A stretch of DNA of 64,000 bases from Pseudomonas huaxiensis (GCF_003231275.1 NZ_QKVL01000026.1:1-64000); one strand, 5' to 3'. Positions 7,052-15,665 are shown, numbered from the stretch's first letter. A program made the numbers and translations. The notes: generated by a model not told the origin, from the letters alone.

Positions 7052-8452
7052 ATGTCCATGTGGGTCCCCCTGCTCAACGCCTTCAACCAGCCCGTTTACC
7101 TGTCGATTGCCGACGCCCTGGCGCGGGATATCGCCAGCGGCCTGCTCAGCCCCGGCGAGCGCCTGCCGACCTTGCGCGAGCTGGCGCAGGCGCTGCAGGT
7201 CACGCCGGGCACGGTCAGTCGCGCCTACAGCGAGGCGCAGCGGCGCGGGTTGTTGCAGGGTGAAGTCGGCCGCGGCACCTACGTCCTCGCCACGCCTGCC
7301 GCCGAGATCAGCCCGGCGCCAGCCGTCGCGGCTGTGCCGTTGCAGGGCAGCAGCCAAGTGCTCGACCTGTCCATCATCAAGCCCGCCAGCGACACCGCTA
7401 CGTCGTGGTTGCGCAGCGCGCTGGTGGAACTGGCCAACAGCACCGACTTCGCCCAGACCCTCGACTACGCCCCCGACGGCGGCCACCCCGCGCACCGCGA
7501 AGCCGGCGCGCAATGGCTGCGTCACTCGCTGCCGGACGCCGTGTGGCAACAGGTGGTGATCACCGCCGGCGCCCAGCACGGACTGCTGGTGGCGATCAGC
7601 GCGCTGACTGAATGCAACGACCTGATCCTCTGCGAATCGCTGTGCTACCCAGGGATCATCTCCCTGGCCCACAGCCTGCAACGGCGCCTGCGCGGCGTGG
7701 AGATGGATGAGCAAGGCATCATTCCCGCGTCACTGCGCGAGCTGTGCCAGCGCGAGCGGCCGACCATGCTGGTGTGTGTCGCCACCTGCCAGAACCCCAC
7801 CACCGCCACCATGTCGCACCAGCGGCGGGCAGAAATTGCGGCGATTGCCGAAGAGTTCGACTTCCTGATCCTGGACGACGACATCTACGGTTTCCTCGCC
7901 AGCGACACCACGCTGCGGCCGCTGGCCAGCTATGCGCCGGAGCGGTCGGTGTACCTCACCAGCTTGTCCAAGTCGGTGCTGCCGGCGCTGCGCATCGGCT
8001 ACCTGTACAGCCCGCCGCGGTTGCTGTCGCGGCTGACGGCGATGGTCCGCAGCAGCGTCTGGATGCCCTCGCCACTGACTGCGCAACTGGCGAGCAACAT
8101 CCTGGCGGAGGGGCTGGAATTGAAACTGGTGCGGCTCCAGCGCGAAGAAGCGGCACGCCGCCAGGCGCTGGCGCGCGAGTTGCTGCCGGGATTGCGGATC
8201 AGGGCCGAGGCCCACAGCTATCACCTCTGGCTGGAGTTGCCGGAGCCGTGGAGCGCGGACGAATTCACCACCCTGGCGCGGGCGCAGGGGGTGAAGGTGC
8301 TTAGCGGATCGCAGTTCCAGCCCGAGCGCAACGGCGAGACGCGCGGCGTGCGAGTGGTGCTGATGTCACCGACCCGCGAGGATGAATTGAGGTTTGCACT
8401 GACCCAGTTGGCGAGCCTGGCGGGGGCTTCGGATCCGCGGCGGTTTTACTGA
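7052..8452 (+). CDS. MocR-family GntR/aminotransferase regulator
   Basis: 466-residue fusion regulator. Residues 1-75 are a GntR winged helix (YLSIADALARDIASGLLSPGERLPTLRELAQ, then VTPGTVSRAY). Residues about 110-460 are a fold-type I aminotransferase domain with the PLP-lysine context SLSKSVLPALRIGYLYSP and the cofactor aspartate in LILDDDIYG. Such proteins sense PLP with an amino compound and regulate a neighbouring gene, here probably the divergent benE-like transporter and itself. ATG 7052 is chosen because the alignment to GntR domains begins there; the Shine-Dalgarno is weak (GGTAGCA). Confidence 0.85.
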   Translation: MSMWVPLLNAFNQPVYLSIADALARDIASGLLSPGERLPTLRELAQALQVTPGTVSRAYSEAQRRGLLQGEVGRGTYVLATPAAEISPAPAVAAVPLQGSSQVLDLSIIKPASDTATSWLRSALVELANSTDFAQTLDYAPDGGHPAHREAGAQWLRHSLPDAVWQQVVITAGAQHGLLVAISALTECNDLILCESLCYPGIISLAHSLQRRLRGVEMDEQGIIPASLRELCQRERPTMLVCVATCQNPTTATMSHQRRAEIAAIAEEFDFLILDDDIYGFLASDTTLRPLASYAPERSVYLTSLSKSVLPALRIGYLYSPPRLLSRLTAMVRSSVWMPSPLTAQLASNILAEGLELKLVRLQREEAARRQALARELLPGLRIRAEAHSYHLWLELPEPWSADEFTTLARAQGVKVLSGSQFQPERNGETRGVRVVLMSPTREDELRFALTQLASLAGASDPRRFY

Positions 8453-8499
8453 GCGAGTTCGGTTTGAACAAAGGGCTGCCAGATCCGGCCCCATCGCTG

Positions 8500-8962
8500 T
8501 GTGGATATCTACACATCTCGGAATTGTGTGACGGCCACGAGTTGCCTGTCAGAGGATCTGGTCATGGCCACCAAGTGCTAGGCGATAGTTCTTCAACACT
8601 CTCAAGATCGAGCGCCGCCCGCGCGGCGCATCGCGAGCAAGCTCGCTCCTACATAGGTTGCAACGTGCCGTGGTCTGTGAGAGTTGGGTTGCCCACTCTT
8701 GGCGTTTGACGATGAATCGCGGGGTGGCTTGTTGAAGTCCACTCGATACCGCGTTGTACAAACAAGGCTGCCAACCATGGCCTGACAGACATAGGTACGT
8801 TGCAACCGATGTAGGAGCGAGCTTGCTCGCGATGCGCCGCGCGGGCGGCGCTCGATCTTGAGATCGCTAGAAAACTCCCGACATGCGTCCAGTGGACATT
8901 ACTCGGTTTTTTGACAACCGCCTTTCAACCACCACATGGCCGAAAGATGTGTAGATACCCAT
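8500..8962. repeat. Long inverted-repeat element, copy B
   Basis: This second copy fills the gap between two converging genes. The ends read GGATATCTACACATCT (left) and AGATGTGTAGATACCCAT (right). Inner REP arms are CTCAAGATCGAGCGCCGCCC at about 8600 and the complementary copy ending near 8864, each followed by CGCGAGCAAGCTCGCTCCTACAT or its complement. The centre (about 8660-8800) has the same orientation as copy A and includes CAACCATGGCCTGACAGACA. No transposase gene is inside, so any movement would need a factor supplied in trans, such as a RAYT protein. Short open frames here are repeat-derived. Confidence 0.8.
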
Positions 8963-8989
8963 GCCCATCGCTGGCATGAGCGCCACTAC

Positions 8990-10105
8990 TTACCGCACAA
9001 ACACCTGCGCCGTAGTAATCGCCATATCCCCCCCAGGCAACTGGATCTTGCCCTTCGGCTCCAGACTGTCGGCATCAAAAATAGCGATGTCGTTGTAAGT
9101 GCCCGCAAGGTAGATCCGCGTCCCCGCCTTGTTCATCGAGACGCAGTAATACGAGTGATCCAGCGTCGCGGCCTTGATCAGCTTTTTCTCCTTGATGTCG
9201 TACTTGGCCAGGCGATTGAGCACGCCGTAAACCACATTCGGGTCGGTCGGCGAGCGCATGCCGCTGAAGTAGATTTCGGTCAGCGGGCCGAAGTCGACGG
9301 TCTGGCTCTTGCCGGTAGCCAGGTCGATGTTGAAGAAGCCATAAACGTACTCGGCCGTCGCCGGGTCCTGCTTCTCGTCCTTGAATTTCGACGCGGTGTA
9401 GAGCAGCGAGAAATCATGCCGGTAGGTCTGCTGATTCCACACGTAGAGCACGTCCGGGGCGCTGTAGTTGGGGCGTTTCCAGTTGCGGCTAGGGACGATG
9501 ACGTCGAATTTTCCCGTCTTCACATCGACCTTGTAGATGTCCGGCCCGGCCACGTACAGGCTGCCGTCGTCAGCGCCCTGCATGATGGTCAGTTGCCGCG
9601 GTGCCGGGAAGCTGCGCAGCGGCTTGGCGTCGAGCCCGCCATCGGTGCCGTACACGTCGAGCCGCGGCGCCTGCACTTCGTAGTGGTCACTGAACATCTT
9701 GGTCGGGTTGGCGACGGTGTAGATTTCCTTGCCGTCCTGGCTGATGGTGAAGGAGAACATCGAACGCGCCTTCTCGCCCGGCAACTGGGTGATGCTGGCG
9801 TGGAACACCTGTTTGCAACTGTCCAGCTCAACGCCGTAGATGTCGGCGTAGTGGTTGTTCAGCACGTAGGCGGTGCGTTTGTCCGGCGACATCTGCACCG
9901 AGCCCGGTCCGAAGGCGTCGGGCATCTGGCAGGTCTTGTAGAGCTTTTCGCTGGCTAGGTCGATGACGTGCAGGTTGTTCGGGTAGTTGGTGGTGACCAT
10001 GTATTCGTGGCCGGCATTGAGCGCCTTGCCTTCGTCGGCGGCCATCGCCGAACCGGCGCCGAGCACCACCAGGGCGGCCAGGCCGCGGGTTGCAATCTGA
10101 AGCAT
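8990..10105 (-). CDS. qhpB: Quinohemoprotein amine dehydrogenase beta subunit
   Basis: 371-residue periplasmic beta-propeller subunit, with a signal peptide (residues 1-24, ending AGSAMAA) and repeated YVTN-like blades (VIDLASEKLYKTCQMPDAFGPG, IAIFDADSLEPKGKIQLPGG). In the heterotrimeric enzyme it carries no cofactor but packs against the gamma subunit's quinone and forms part of the active-site cavity. It is the last gene of the qhpA-D-C-B transcript, 32 bases after qhpC. The ATG at 10103-10105 is used, with GAGG 9 bases upstream; a longer frame would overlap qhpC. Also called peaB in P. putida phenylethylamine work. Confidence 0.9.
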   Translation of the reverse strand: MLQIATRGLAALVVLGAGSAMAADEGKALNAGHEYMVTTNYPNNLHVIDLASEKLYKTCQMPDAFGPGSVQMSPDKRTAYVLNNHYADIYGVELDSCKQVFHASITQLPGEKARSMFSFTISQDGKEIYTVANPTKMFSDHYEVQAPRLDVYGTDGGLDAKPLRSFPAPRQLTIMQGADDGSLYVAGPDIYKVDVKTGKFDVIVPSRNWKRPNYSAPDVLYVWNQQTYRHDFSLLYTASKFKDEKQDPATAEYVYGFFNIDLATGKSQTVDFGPLTEIYFSGMRSPTDPNVVYGVLNRLAKYDIKEKKLIKAATLDHSYYCVSMNKAGTRIYLAGTYNDIAIFDADSLEPKGKIQLPGGDMAITTAQVFVR

Positions 10106-10137
10106 GCGGATATCCCTCTTCTTGTCTGCCTGGGGGC

Positions 10138-10461
10138 TCATTTGTCGTCCGGGAACACGGTCCCGAGGTTGCGCCAGTTGTCACCGGAGGCCTGGGCATC
10201 CTTGTTCCAGTCGGGGTAGGTGCTCATCATGTCCGGCACCTGCGCGGGCCACCAGCATGGGTCGGAGCAACCGTACAGGTCCGATTCCATCGGCTGGCAC
10301 AGCGACGAGACACCACCGAAGGCGTCGATTTCCCAGCCAGGGTCAGTGGTCGAGGCGCAGCCGGCGACCGAGTTCATCGCCAGCACTTCTTCGATGCGGT
10401 TTTCCTCGGCAGCCTGTTCCAGCTTCAGTGCTTTGTTGTTGATCGGCTTGAGATGCTTCAT
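10138..10461 (-). CDS. qhpC: Quinohemoprotein amine dehydrogenase gamma subunit
   Basis: 107-residue precursor of the cofactor-bearing subunit. Residues 1-28 are a leader lacking a Sec signal. The remainder keeps every crosslinking residue at the spacing known for this protein: C35-E44, C55-D61 and C69-D77 thioether bridges, and C65-W71 for cysteine tryptophylquinone (mature 7-16, 27-33, 41-49, 37-43). QhpD makes the thioethers, QhpG hydroxylates the tryptophan, QhpE removes the leader and QhpF exports the product. The start lies one base after the qhpD stop. Confidence 0.95.
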   Translation of the reverse strand: MKHLKPINNKALKLEQAAEENRIEEVLAMNSVAGCASTTDPGWEIDAFGGVSSLCQPMESDLYGCSDPCWWPAQVPDMMSTYPDWNKDAQASGDNWRNLGTVFPDDK

Positions 10462-10462
10462 G

Positions 10463-11893
10463 TCAGTGGACCTTGCGCGCAGTGATGTAGCGGCTGATGA
10501 AGGCCGGGTTCTCGGCCATGATCCGGCTGTAGACTTCGATGCCGAAGTCCACCCAGTCACGCATCAGTTCGCAATAGTGGTAGGTCGGGTGGGCCGGATC
10601 GCCGTAGCGGGCGTAGCTCTCGTGGTAGCAGCCGCCGGAGCACAGGTTGCGGATGCGGCAGGTGTCGCAACCGGTGTTGGTGCGGTCCAGGCGCTGCGAG
10701 AGGAACTCGTTGAGTTCGACCTGCTTCACGCCGCTGTGCACGTTGCCGAAGGTCGGCAGGCTGGAGCCGGTGAAGCGGTGGCAGAGGTTCAACTCGCCCT
10801 TGTGGTCCACCGCCAGCATCTTCAGGCCGGCACCACACGGCAGCGCTTTCTTGTGGCCTTCGTGGATGTCGGTGAGCAACTGGTGCAAGTTGGAGAAACC
10901 GATGTTGCGGTGCTCCAGCGCCGCCTCCAGGTACTTGCGGCCGAGGGCCTTCATGTTGGCGAAGACGTCGATCAGTTCCTCGCCCGAGAGGTTGTAGTCG
11001 CTGATGTCGCCCGAGGTCACCGGGGCGAAACCGACTTCGGCAAAACCCATCTCGTTGAACAGGTGGTTCCAGATGGTCTCGATATCGGTCACGCCCTTGG
11101 TCAGGGTGACCCGCGCGCCCACCGGGCGGCTGTCGTAGCGCGACAGCAGCATGTCGGCCTTGCGCCGCACCACGTCATAGGTGCCCTGCCCGCCCACGGT
11201 GATGCGGTTGCGGTCGTGCACGGTCTTCGGCCCGTCGATACTCACCGACAACCCGAAGCGGTGGGCATTGAGGTAGTCGACGATCTCTTCGGTGAGCAAG
11301 GTGGCGTTGGTGGTCATGACGAAGTCCACCCGCTTGCCCACCTCGCTGAAACGCCGCTCGCAGTAATCGACCATGTACTCGATCAGCTTGCGGTTGCTCA
11401 GCGGCTCGCCGCCGAAGAACACCACGGTGTAGAACGGCTCGTCGGGCGACTCCTTGAGCAGCATTTCCACCGAGGCCACTGCGGTCTCGACCTCCATGCG
11501 CTTGCCGGCCGACGGCTTGTCCAGGTCTTCCTTGTAGCAGTAGGTGCAGCTCAGGTTGCAGCCGGTGTTGACGTTGAGCACCACGGTATTGAGCGCGGTG
11601 CGCTCGACTTTTTTCAGCGCCGTTTCCGGGCTCAGCGGCGAGCCGTCGCTGACCAGTTCCAGCGCGATCAGCTCGCGCAGGGTCTCGTTGACTTCGACGC
11701 CATCGAAACGCGCCGCCAGGCGTTGCACCAGAGCATCGCTGGAGCAGCTTTCGTGGCGCAGTGCGTCGATGATTTCCCCGGTCAGGGCATCGCTGGCGAA
11801 CAGCGAGCTACTGGGGATGTGGAACAGCATGCGGGCGTCATCGACCCGCACTTCATGCAAATTGCGTTCTACCAGATTCAGAATCGCGCCCAT
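10463..11893 (-). CDS. qhpD: Radical SAM thioether-forming maturase QhpD
   Basis: 476-residue radical SAM/SPASM enzyme that forms the Cys-Asp/Glu thioether crosslinks in the QhpC gamma subunit in the cytoplasm. The [4Fe-4S] motif CX3CX2C appears as CNLSCTYCYKED near residue 110, followed by GGEPL. The C-terminal SPASM cysteines are in TGCDTCRIRNLCSGGCYHE. The N-terminal 90 residues form a peptide-binding-like region. AGGAGG lies 5 bases before the ATG. It sits between qhpA and qhpC, which is its usual place. Confidence 0.93.
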   Translation of the reverse strand: MGAILNLVERNLHEVRVDDARMLFHIPSSSLFASDALTGEIIDALRHESCSSDALVQRLAARFDGVEVNETLRELIALELVSDGSPLSPETALKKVERTALNTVVLNVNTGCNLSCTYCYKEDLDKPSAGKRMEVETAVASVEMLLKESPDEPFYTVVFFGGEPLSNRKLIEYMVDYCERRFSEVGKRVDFVMTTNATLLTEEIVDYLNAHRFGLSVSIDGPKTVHDRNRITVGGQGTYDVVRRKADMLLSRYDSRPVGARVTLTKGVTDIETIWNHLFNEMGFAEVGFAPVTSGDISDYNLSGEELIDVFANMKALGRKYLEAALEHRNIGFSNLHQLLTDIHEGHKKALPCGAGLKMLAVDHKGELNLCHRFTGSSLPTFGNVHSGVKQVELNEFLSQRLDRTNTGCDTCRIRNLCSGGCYHESYARYGDPAHPTYHYCELMRDWVDFGIEVYSRIMAENPAFISRYITARKVH

Positions 11894-11939
11894 CGCAACC
11901 TCCTAGAGCATTCGGATGTGGCCAGGTCAAACCGCCGTG

Positions 11940-13517
11940 TCACGGGATGGGCGGGTTGTTCCAGCGCTGGATGGTCACGATCAGTTGACCTTCACCGGTA
12001 CGCGCCTTGCCGGCGTCGTCCACGGCGGCAATGACCTTGAGGTTGCCGGCGTTGTTGGTGGACATCTTGCGCGCCGGGTTCGGGCCGGCATCGCCGGGGG
12101 TGAACACGCCGCTGTCGGCCTGCATGATGCCGGCGAACTTGACGTCCTCGTCCTCGCGGGCACGCTCGTCGAACGGCTCGACTTTCCATTGCGCCGGGAG
12201 CACGCCAATGCGGTAGGCCTTGCCATCGGCGCCCTGGCCCCAGGCCTCGGCATCGAAACGGCCCTGCACCTTCGGCGTGGAACCGCCGTTGTCACCGACC
12301 CGCGCCACGGAGAACGCCGGGACCACTTTCACCTCGGCAATCTCGCGGTACACCGCCAGTTGCGGACCGCCGAGCTTGCCGACGCTGACCGCCTGCAAGC
12401 CCTGCGGTGCATCCGCGGCGGCCTTGACCTTGACCCGCACGCGCTGCGGCGTGTTCTCCAGCACGTCGAGCACTTGCACGCCCTTGCCGAACGACGGCGT
12501 GCCGCTCAGGCCGCTGCCGACCAGGGTCAGCTCGGCTTCGCTGCCGGCCTTCACATAACCCGGCTGCACCGCCAACAGACGCGGCGATCCTTGCTGCGCG
12601 GCAACAAAGTCCAGGCCGCGTTCATCGTGGGCTTTTTCGAACATGCGGCCGGTGAGCTGGCCGTTATTGGCGGCGAGCACCTGCCGCATGCTCACACCAT
12701 CCACGTCCACGGTGCCGCGCCATTCATAGCCGCTGTAGAGCATCGCCGTGCCCTGGCCCTTGAACGGCGTGCCGTCGGCGTACTGGCCGTCGAGGCTGAC
12801 CTTGAAGCGGTCACCGGCTTCGGGGCTGACGGTCATCACACCGTTGAGTTCGCCCTTGCCCGGCAGGTGGCCGCTGAAGCTCCAGGTCCCAGCCAGGGTC
12901 GCGGCCTTGGGCATCGACTTCTGCCAGTCGCTCCAGGCCTTGCTGTCGAACGGGTACTTCTGCGCCAGCAGCGGCACCATGTCCTTCTTCGCCAGCTCGA
13001 ACCAGTCGCGATCACGGGACAGCGCCTGGTATTCCAGCGACGGCCACTGGCCAAGGTGGAAGTTGACCAGGTGCTCCCACTCCTTGGCCGGACGCCGCTG
13101 CAGGGCGATCCGTGCGCCGGAGTGGCAGCGGGCGCACATTTGCTGGGTGGGTTCACCGATCTGCTCGACGGTGTTCAGGCGACGTTCGAGGGCGTAGCGC
13201 ACGCCGTCGGTTTCGCTGGGCGCCAGGCCCTGGGTGTCGGCGAGGTACTTGACCAGCGTGCGGCGGTCTTCGTCGCTGATCTGCAACTGGTGCATGGTCT
13301 GCATGCGGCCGATGGTCATCAGCCAGCCTTCCGGGGTTTTGCGTTGGTGGCTGATGCGGCTCAAGGCGTTGTCACCTTCGGGCAGGTGACAGCCCTGGCA
13401 GGTTTCCTTGAGGATCGCCTGGGCTTCGCGGGCCTGACTGACCTGGGGCTGCAAGGCAAGGCTGACGGCCACTGCCAGCATCCCTCCAGCGCTGGCGAAC
13501 CTGAGTGTTCTCTTCAT
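11940..13517 (-). CDS. qhpA: Quinohemoprotein amine dehydrogenase alpha subunit (dihaem)
   Basis: 525-residue periplasmic dihaem subunit. A Sec signal peptide (residues 1-29, cleavage after SQA) precedes two c-type haem motifs, CQGCH (40-44) and CARCH (128-132). Beta-rich, Ig-like domains follow. Electrons from amine oxidation at the gamma-subunit quinone pass through these haems to a soluble acceptor such as azurin or cytochrome c. The enzyme oxidises primary amines such as 2-phenylethylamine or butylamine to aldehydes. GGAGG precedes the ATG at 13515-13517, and the ATG begins the signal peptide. It is the first gene of the structural operon. Confidence 0.93.
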   Translation of the reverse strand: MKRTLRFASAGGMLAVAVSLALQPQVSQAREAQAILKETCQGCHLPEGDNALSRISHQRKTPEGWLMTIGRMQTMHQLQISDEDRRTLVKYLADTQGLAPSETDGVRYALERRLNTVEQIGEPTQQMCARCHSGARIALQRRPAKEWEHLVNFHLGQWPSLEYQALSRDRDWFELAKKDMVPLLAQKYPFDSKAWSDWQKSMPKAATLAGTWSFSGHLPGKGELNGVMTVSPEAGDRFKVSLDGQYADGTPFKGQGTAMLYSGYEWRGTVDVDGVSMRQVLAANNGQLTGRMFEKAHDERGLDFVAAQQGSPRLLAVQPGYVKAGSEAELTLVGSGLSGTPSFGKGVQVLDVLENTPQRVRVKVKAAADAPQGLQAVSVGKLGGPQLAVYREIAEVKVVPAFSVARVGDNGGSTPKVQGRFDAEAWGQGADGKAYRIGVLPAQWKVEPFDERAREDEDVKFAGIMQADSGVFTPGDAGPNPARKMSTNNAGNLKVIAAVDDAGKARTGEGQLIVTIQRWNNPPIP

Positions 13518-13630
13518 CGATGACTGACCTCCACGGGGGTTCTTCTTATTGTTCGTACACTTCTTATAGGTCTCTTCCGTCGGCCGTACAGCGGCAGAGC
13601 ACGGACCGAAGAGCCGCTTGCAAGGGTCGA

Positions 13631-13647
13631 TACATATTGTGTGCCAA
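13631..13647 (-). promoter_or_regulatory. Putative sigma-54 promoter of qhpADCB
   Basis: On the minus strand TTGGCACACAATATGTA carries a perfect -24 element (TTGGCAC). The -12 is ATGT where TTGC is expected, so GG-N10-GC becomes GG-N10-GT. It lies about 115 bases upstream of qhpA. The mismatch lowers confidence, but a sigma-54 activator gene sits in the same cluster. Confidence 0.5.
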
Positions 13648-13710
13648 GAGCCCGAAGCGCTGTATTCCGGGCTCGACGGGCCATATGACACGGGCCTCGC
13701 GGCTTGATTC

Positions 13711-13800
13711 GCGACACTTGAGACAACGTGAGACGGCTGTCGCAGGCCGCTGAGAACGTCTCATCGCCTGTCGCAATTTGCGACGACCGGTGTGCGACAC
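13711..13800. promoter_or_regulatory. Candidate activator sites (TGTCGC/GCGACA half-sites)
   Basis: Four related sites fall in 90 bases between the divergent sigma-54 promoters: GCGACAC (13711-13717), TGTCGCA (13738-13744), the palindrome GTCGCAATTTGCGAC (13770-13784) and GTGCGACAC (13792-13800). An inverted TGAGAC...GTCTCA pair overlaps them. Spacing and position fit upstream activating sequences for the AcoR-like regulator at 19346-21259, serving both directions. Confidence 0.6.
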
Positions 13801-13862
13801 CCGGCCGGCGCGGCAACGTTTCACCCCTTGGATTCACAGCCCTGCAAGGCGACACCCGGCAC

Positions 13863-13880
13863 TTGGCACAGCGGTTGCGA
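13863..13880 (+). promoter_or_regulatory. Sigma-54 promoter of aldehyde dehydrogenase gene
   Basis: TTGGCACAGCGGTTGCGA fits the -24/-12 consensus TGGCAC-N5-TTGC exactly, with GG (13865-13866) and GC (13877-13878) ten bases apart. Transcription would begin near 13890, about 28 bases before the ATG. Confidence 0.82.
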
Positions 13881-13917
13881 TCCGCCTCGGCATCTACTCA
13901 CAAGAACGAGGTTTGCC

Positions 13918-15411
13918 ATGTCCACCACTGCCCCCCTGCACCCTGCCGTCGAGGCGTTTATCCGACGTGCGCCGACCATGCTGATCGGCGCCGACTGGGT
14001 CGAGTCCAGTGACGGCGAACGCCTGACCCTGCGCAACCCGGCCAGCGGCGAGGTGCTGTGCCAGGTGCCGGCAGCCACGCCCGCCGATGTCGACCGCGCG
14101 GTGACCGCCGCGCGCCAGGCCTTCGATGATTCGGCCTGGAGCCGGACCCGCCCGCGCGAGCGGCAGAACCTGCTGTGGAAACTGGCCGACCTGATGGAGC
14201 GCGACGGCGAAATCCTCGCCCAGCTCGAATGCCTGAACAACGGCAAGAGCGCGGTGGTGGCGCGGGTGATGGATGTGCAACTGGCCATCGACTTCCTGCG
14301 CTACATGGCCGGCTGGGCGACCAAGATCGAGGGTCAGACTGTCGAGGTGTCGCTGCCGTTGATGCCCAACGACGAGTTCCATGGTTTCGTCCGGCGTGAA
14401 GCGGTGGGTGTGGTCGGCGCCATCGTCGCCTGGAACTTCCCGCTGCTGCTGGCCTGCTGGAAACTCGGCCCGGCCCTGGCCACCGGTTGCAGCGTGGTAC
14501 TCAAGCCCGCCGACGAAACCCCGCTGAGCGCCCTGAAGCTGGCCGAACTGGTGCTGGAAGTCGGTTACCCCGCGGGCGTGTTCAACGTGGTCACCGGCAC
14601 CGGCGTGGTCGCCGGCGATGCCCTCACCCGCCACCCCGGCGTGGACAAACTGACCTTCACCGGTTCCACCGCCGTCGGCCAGCAGATCGGCAAAGTGGCA
14701 ATGGACAACATGACCCGCGTCACCCTGGAACTGGGCGGTAAATCGCCGACTATCGTCATGGCCGATGCCGACCTGTCCATCGCCGCCGCCGGCGCCGCCC
14801 AGGCGATCTTCTTCAACCAGGGCCAGGTCTGCTGCGCAGGCTCCAGGCTGTATGTGCACCGCAAGCACTTCGACAACGTCGTGGCCGATATCGCCGGCAT
14901 CGCCAACAGCATGAAACTCGGCAACGGCCTCGACCCTAGCGTGCAGATGGGCCCGCTGATCTCTGCGCGCCAGCAGAAACGCGTGTTCGACTACATCGAA
15001 CAAGGCCGCAACAGCGGCGCCACCATCGCCTGCGGCGGCGAGCAGTTCGGCCCCGGCTATTTCGTCAAGCCCACGGTGATCGTCGATGTCGATCAGAAGC
15101 ACCCGCTGGTGCAGGAAGAGATCTTCGGCCCGGTGCTGGTGGCCATGCCCTTCGACGACGAAGCCGAGGCCCTGCGCCTGGCCAATGACAGCCCGTACGG
15201 TTTGGGCGCGAGCATCTGGTCCAACAACCTCGGCGCCGTGCACCGGATGATTCCGAAGATTCGCTCGGGCTCGGTGTGGGTCAACTGCCACAGCGCGCTG
15301 GACCCGGCGCTGCCGTTCGGCGGCTACAAGATGTCCGGCGTCGGCCGGGAGATGGGCGCGGCGGCGATTGAGCATTACACCGAGTTGAAGTCGGTGTTGA
15401 TCAAGCTTTAA
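13918..15411 (+). CDS. peaE: Phenylacetaldehyde-type NAD+ aldehyde dehydrogenase
   Basis: 497-residue class-3-fold aldehyde dehydrogenase with the catalytic cysteine in FNQGQVCCAGSRLY, the general-base glutamate in TLELGGKSP, and the NAD-binding FTGSTAVGQQIG. It is closest in type to phenylacetaldehyde dehydrogenases (FeaB/PeaE). It should oxidise the aldehyde released by the amine dehydrogenase to an acid such as phenylacetate in the cytoplasm. It diverges from qhpA, has its own sigma-54 promoter, and the ATG at 13918 follows GAGG. Position and partner genes match the pea cluster of P. putida; substrate assignment is inferred. Confidence 0.85.
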   Translation: MSTTAPLHPAVEAFIRRAPTMLIGADWVESSDGERLTLRNPASGEVLCQVPAATPADVDRAVTAARQAFDDSAWSRTRPRERQNLLWKLADLMERDGEILAQLECLNNGKSAVVARVMDVQLAIDFLRYMAGWATKIEGQTVEVSLPLMPNDEFHGFVRREAVGVVGAIVAWNFPLLLACWKLGPALATGCSVVLKPADETPLSALKLAELVLEVGYPAGVFNVVTGTGVVAGDALTRHPGVDKLTFTGSTAVGQQIGKVAMDNMTRVTLELGGKSPTIVMADADLSIAAAGAAQAIFFNQGQVCCAGSRLYVHRKHFDNVVADIAGIANSMKLGNGLDPSVQMGPLISARQQKRVFDYIEQGRNSGATIACGGEQFGPGYFVKPTVIVDVDQKHPLVQEEIFGPVLVAMPFDDEAEALRLANDSPYGLGASIWSNNLGAVHRMIPKIRSGSVWVNCHSALDPALPFGGYKMSGVGREMGAAAIEHYTELKSVLIKL

Positions 15412-15521
15412 GGGCGATAGCCCAACCTGTTTAGGCACCAGACGCCCAGACGCTGATCGGGGCCGATCATCACTTGCGCGAGGGCGAGACTGCCGTCGCG
15501 GGGCGCTGGTGCCTGATCCAT
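15408..15521 (-). pseudogene. Remnant of a second qhpG 3' end
   Basis: A 37-codon minus-strand frame reads MDQAPAPRDGSLALAQV, then VMIGPDQRLGVWCLN, then LGYRP and stop. It aligns with qhpG residues about 360-393 (EQAPVLRDGLVDLAHVVISPDQPLGIWHLN) at roughly half to 60% identity, skips about 35 residues, and ends in the same GYRP. Weak similarity continues a few codons upstream of the ATG. The fragment overlaps the end of peaE and is separated from intact qhpG by a REPIN. It looks like the tail of a divergent qhpG copy left by duplication or recombination. Confidence 0.7.
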
Positions 15522-15557
15522 GACTCGCTTCGCAGGTCTTCGGCGCTGCAACACCAA

Positions 15558-15635
15558 CCCTGTGGGAGCTGGCTTGCCAGCGATTGCAGTGGTGAAGTCA
15601 CCGACGCTATCGCTGGCAAGCCAGCTCCCACAGGG
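15558..15635. repeat. REPIN between peaE and qhpG
   Basis: Perfect 27-bp inverted arms, CCCTGTGGGAGCTGGCTTGC... (15558-15584) and its complement (15609-15635), around a 24-base loop. It lies between converging genes and could act as a bidirectional transcript end. Confidence 0.85.
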
Positions 15636-15665
15636 GCGGTGGCATTCGCTGCGGTTCGGCGTCTA

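Noticed and set aside
8990..10141. Longer start for qhpB (at 10141)
   Set aside because: It would overlap qhpC and place extra residues before a normal signal peptide; ATG 10105 has a ribosome binding site.
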